From the NCBI GenBank assembly GCA_038117225.1, contig JAYOFM010000060.1, positions 1 through 22,736 of the forward strand: DNA of 22,736 bases, read 5' to 3'. This document shows, in pieces, positions 22,393-22,736 of this stretch; positions within the stretch are counted from its first letter, which is position 1; each line of letters starts with the position of its first letter. Made by a program: the position numbers and the translations under genes. The stretch comes from JAYOFM01 sp038117225 (GTDB lineage: Bacteria; Pseudomonadota; Alphaproteobacteria; Rhodospirillales; Casp-alpha2). The notes below the pieces were generated by a model, which saw nothing but the letters and a program-made list of their open reading frames with translations, was not told the DNA's origin and did no database searches.

Positions 22393-22736
22393 ATGGTGGG
22401 GATTATACTGCTTGGCGCCGTCACGGTGCTGTATGCCGGGTACAATCTTTTCATAAAAATGTCCGGTGTGCACGTGCCGGCGACGGCGACGACGACAATT
22501 TTGGCGACTATCTGTATTCAGCTGGCTGCGCTCGTGACGTCCCTGTTTTTTCTCGGGTATGTGACCGTGAAGGGCGGCCAGATCCTGTCGCTCTCGAACA
22601 ATGCGTATCTTTGGGCGGCGCTCGCGGGGATTTGCATCGGGGGCGCGGAAATCGGCTATCTCTACCTGTTCGGCGGCGTCGGCCTGAGCAGACCGATGGA
22701 TGCCAGCGTCGCCATCCCGACCATCGTCAGCGGCAC
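22393..22736 (+). CDS. DMT/EamA-like membrane transporter, N-terminal part, cut by the window end
   Basis: Only the first 114 codons are in the window and the frame is open to the last base. The product is very hydrophobic, with about three to four membrane helices: IILLGAVTVLYAGYNLFIK, then LATICIQLAALVTSLFFLGY, then LWAALAGICIGGAEIGYLYL. This layout with the SRPMDASVAIPT turn fits a small drug/metabolite transporter (EamA-like) protein. The ATG at 22393 has GGGGA about 6 bases upstream; an in-frame ATG at 22375 is a weaker alternative. It lies 61 bases after the kinase stop on the same strand but codon use looks less GC-biased, so it is probably a separate unit. Confidence 0.65.
   Translation, partial: MVGIILLGAVTVLYAGYNLFIKMSGVHVPATATTTILATICIQLAALVTSLFFLGYVTVKGGQILSLSNNAYLWAALAGICIGGAEIGYLYLFGGVGLSRPMDASVAIPTIVSG

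Overview
The window comes from a high-GC alphaproteobacterium, most likely Rhodospirillales or a relative. This rests on GC-rich coding throughout, the gene families present, and a small RNA of the alphaproteobacterial suhB/mmgR type. The exact taxon cannot be fixed from the sequence. There are no transposases, phage genes, CRISPR arrays or rRNA. There is one tRNA-Val(GAC).

Layout. (1) 1-4.8 kb, housekeeping: a 59-aa orphan protein, a cold-shock protein with a strong promoter and long leader, an ornithine cyclodeaminase/mu-crystallin family protein and a secreted lytic transglycosylase, all on the minus strand. These are followed by a plus-strand small RNA with its own promoter and terminator, a minus-strand N-formylglutamate amidohydrolase, and the tRNA with promoter and terminator. 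(2) 4.8-16.8 kb, catabolic block. It holds an isocitrate lyase/PEP mutase-family enzyme behind a 36-codon remnant of an amidohydrolase that kept both ends but lost its middle. A divergent NADP-dependent oxidoreductase + alpha/beta hydrolase pair runs to the right. A seven-gene leftward operon encodes a form II (CoxL-like) molybdenum hydroxylase (2Fe-2S, FAD and Mo subunits), XdhC, a MocA-like cytidylyltransferase, an MFS transporter and a short-chain dehydrogenase. coxG and a class IV aminotransferase are transcribed away from it. The two divergent promoter regions of this block each carry a TTGTATAC operator-like site, the only two I found. This suggests that one GntR-type regulator, encoded elsewhere, controls the whole block. 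(3) 16.8-22.3 kb, envelope stress block: degP, an OmpR-family response regulator, an N-acyl-D-amino-acid deacylase with all metal ligands, and a sensor kinase, all on the plus strand. The deacylase lies between regulator and kinase and shares a GTGA stop/start overlap with the kinase. (4) A DMT/EamA-type transporter gene runs off the right end.

Working together: the Mo operon carries its own cofactor loading genes, a permease and downstream dehydrogenases, so it reads as a self-contained oxidation pathway for an unidentified organic substrate. The signature PYRGAGR argues against true CO dehydrogenase. The degP block links periplasmic proteolysis, a two-component system and hydrolysis of N-acylated D-amino acids, which suggests a response to envelope or peptidoglycan damage. 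The degP leader can fold so that its ribosome binding site is paired, a candidate RNA thermometer.
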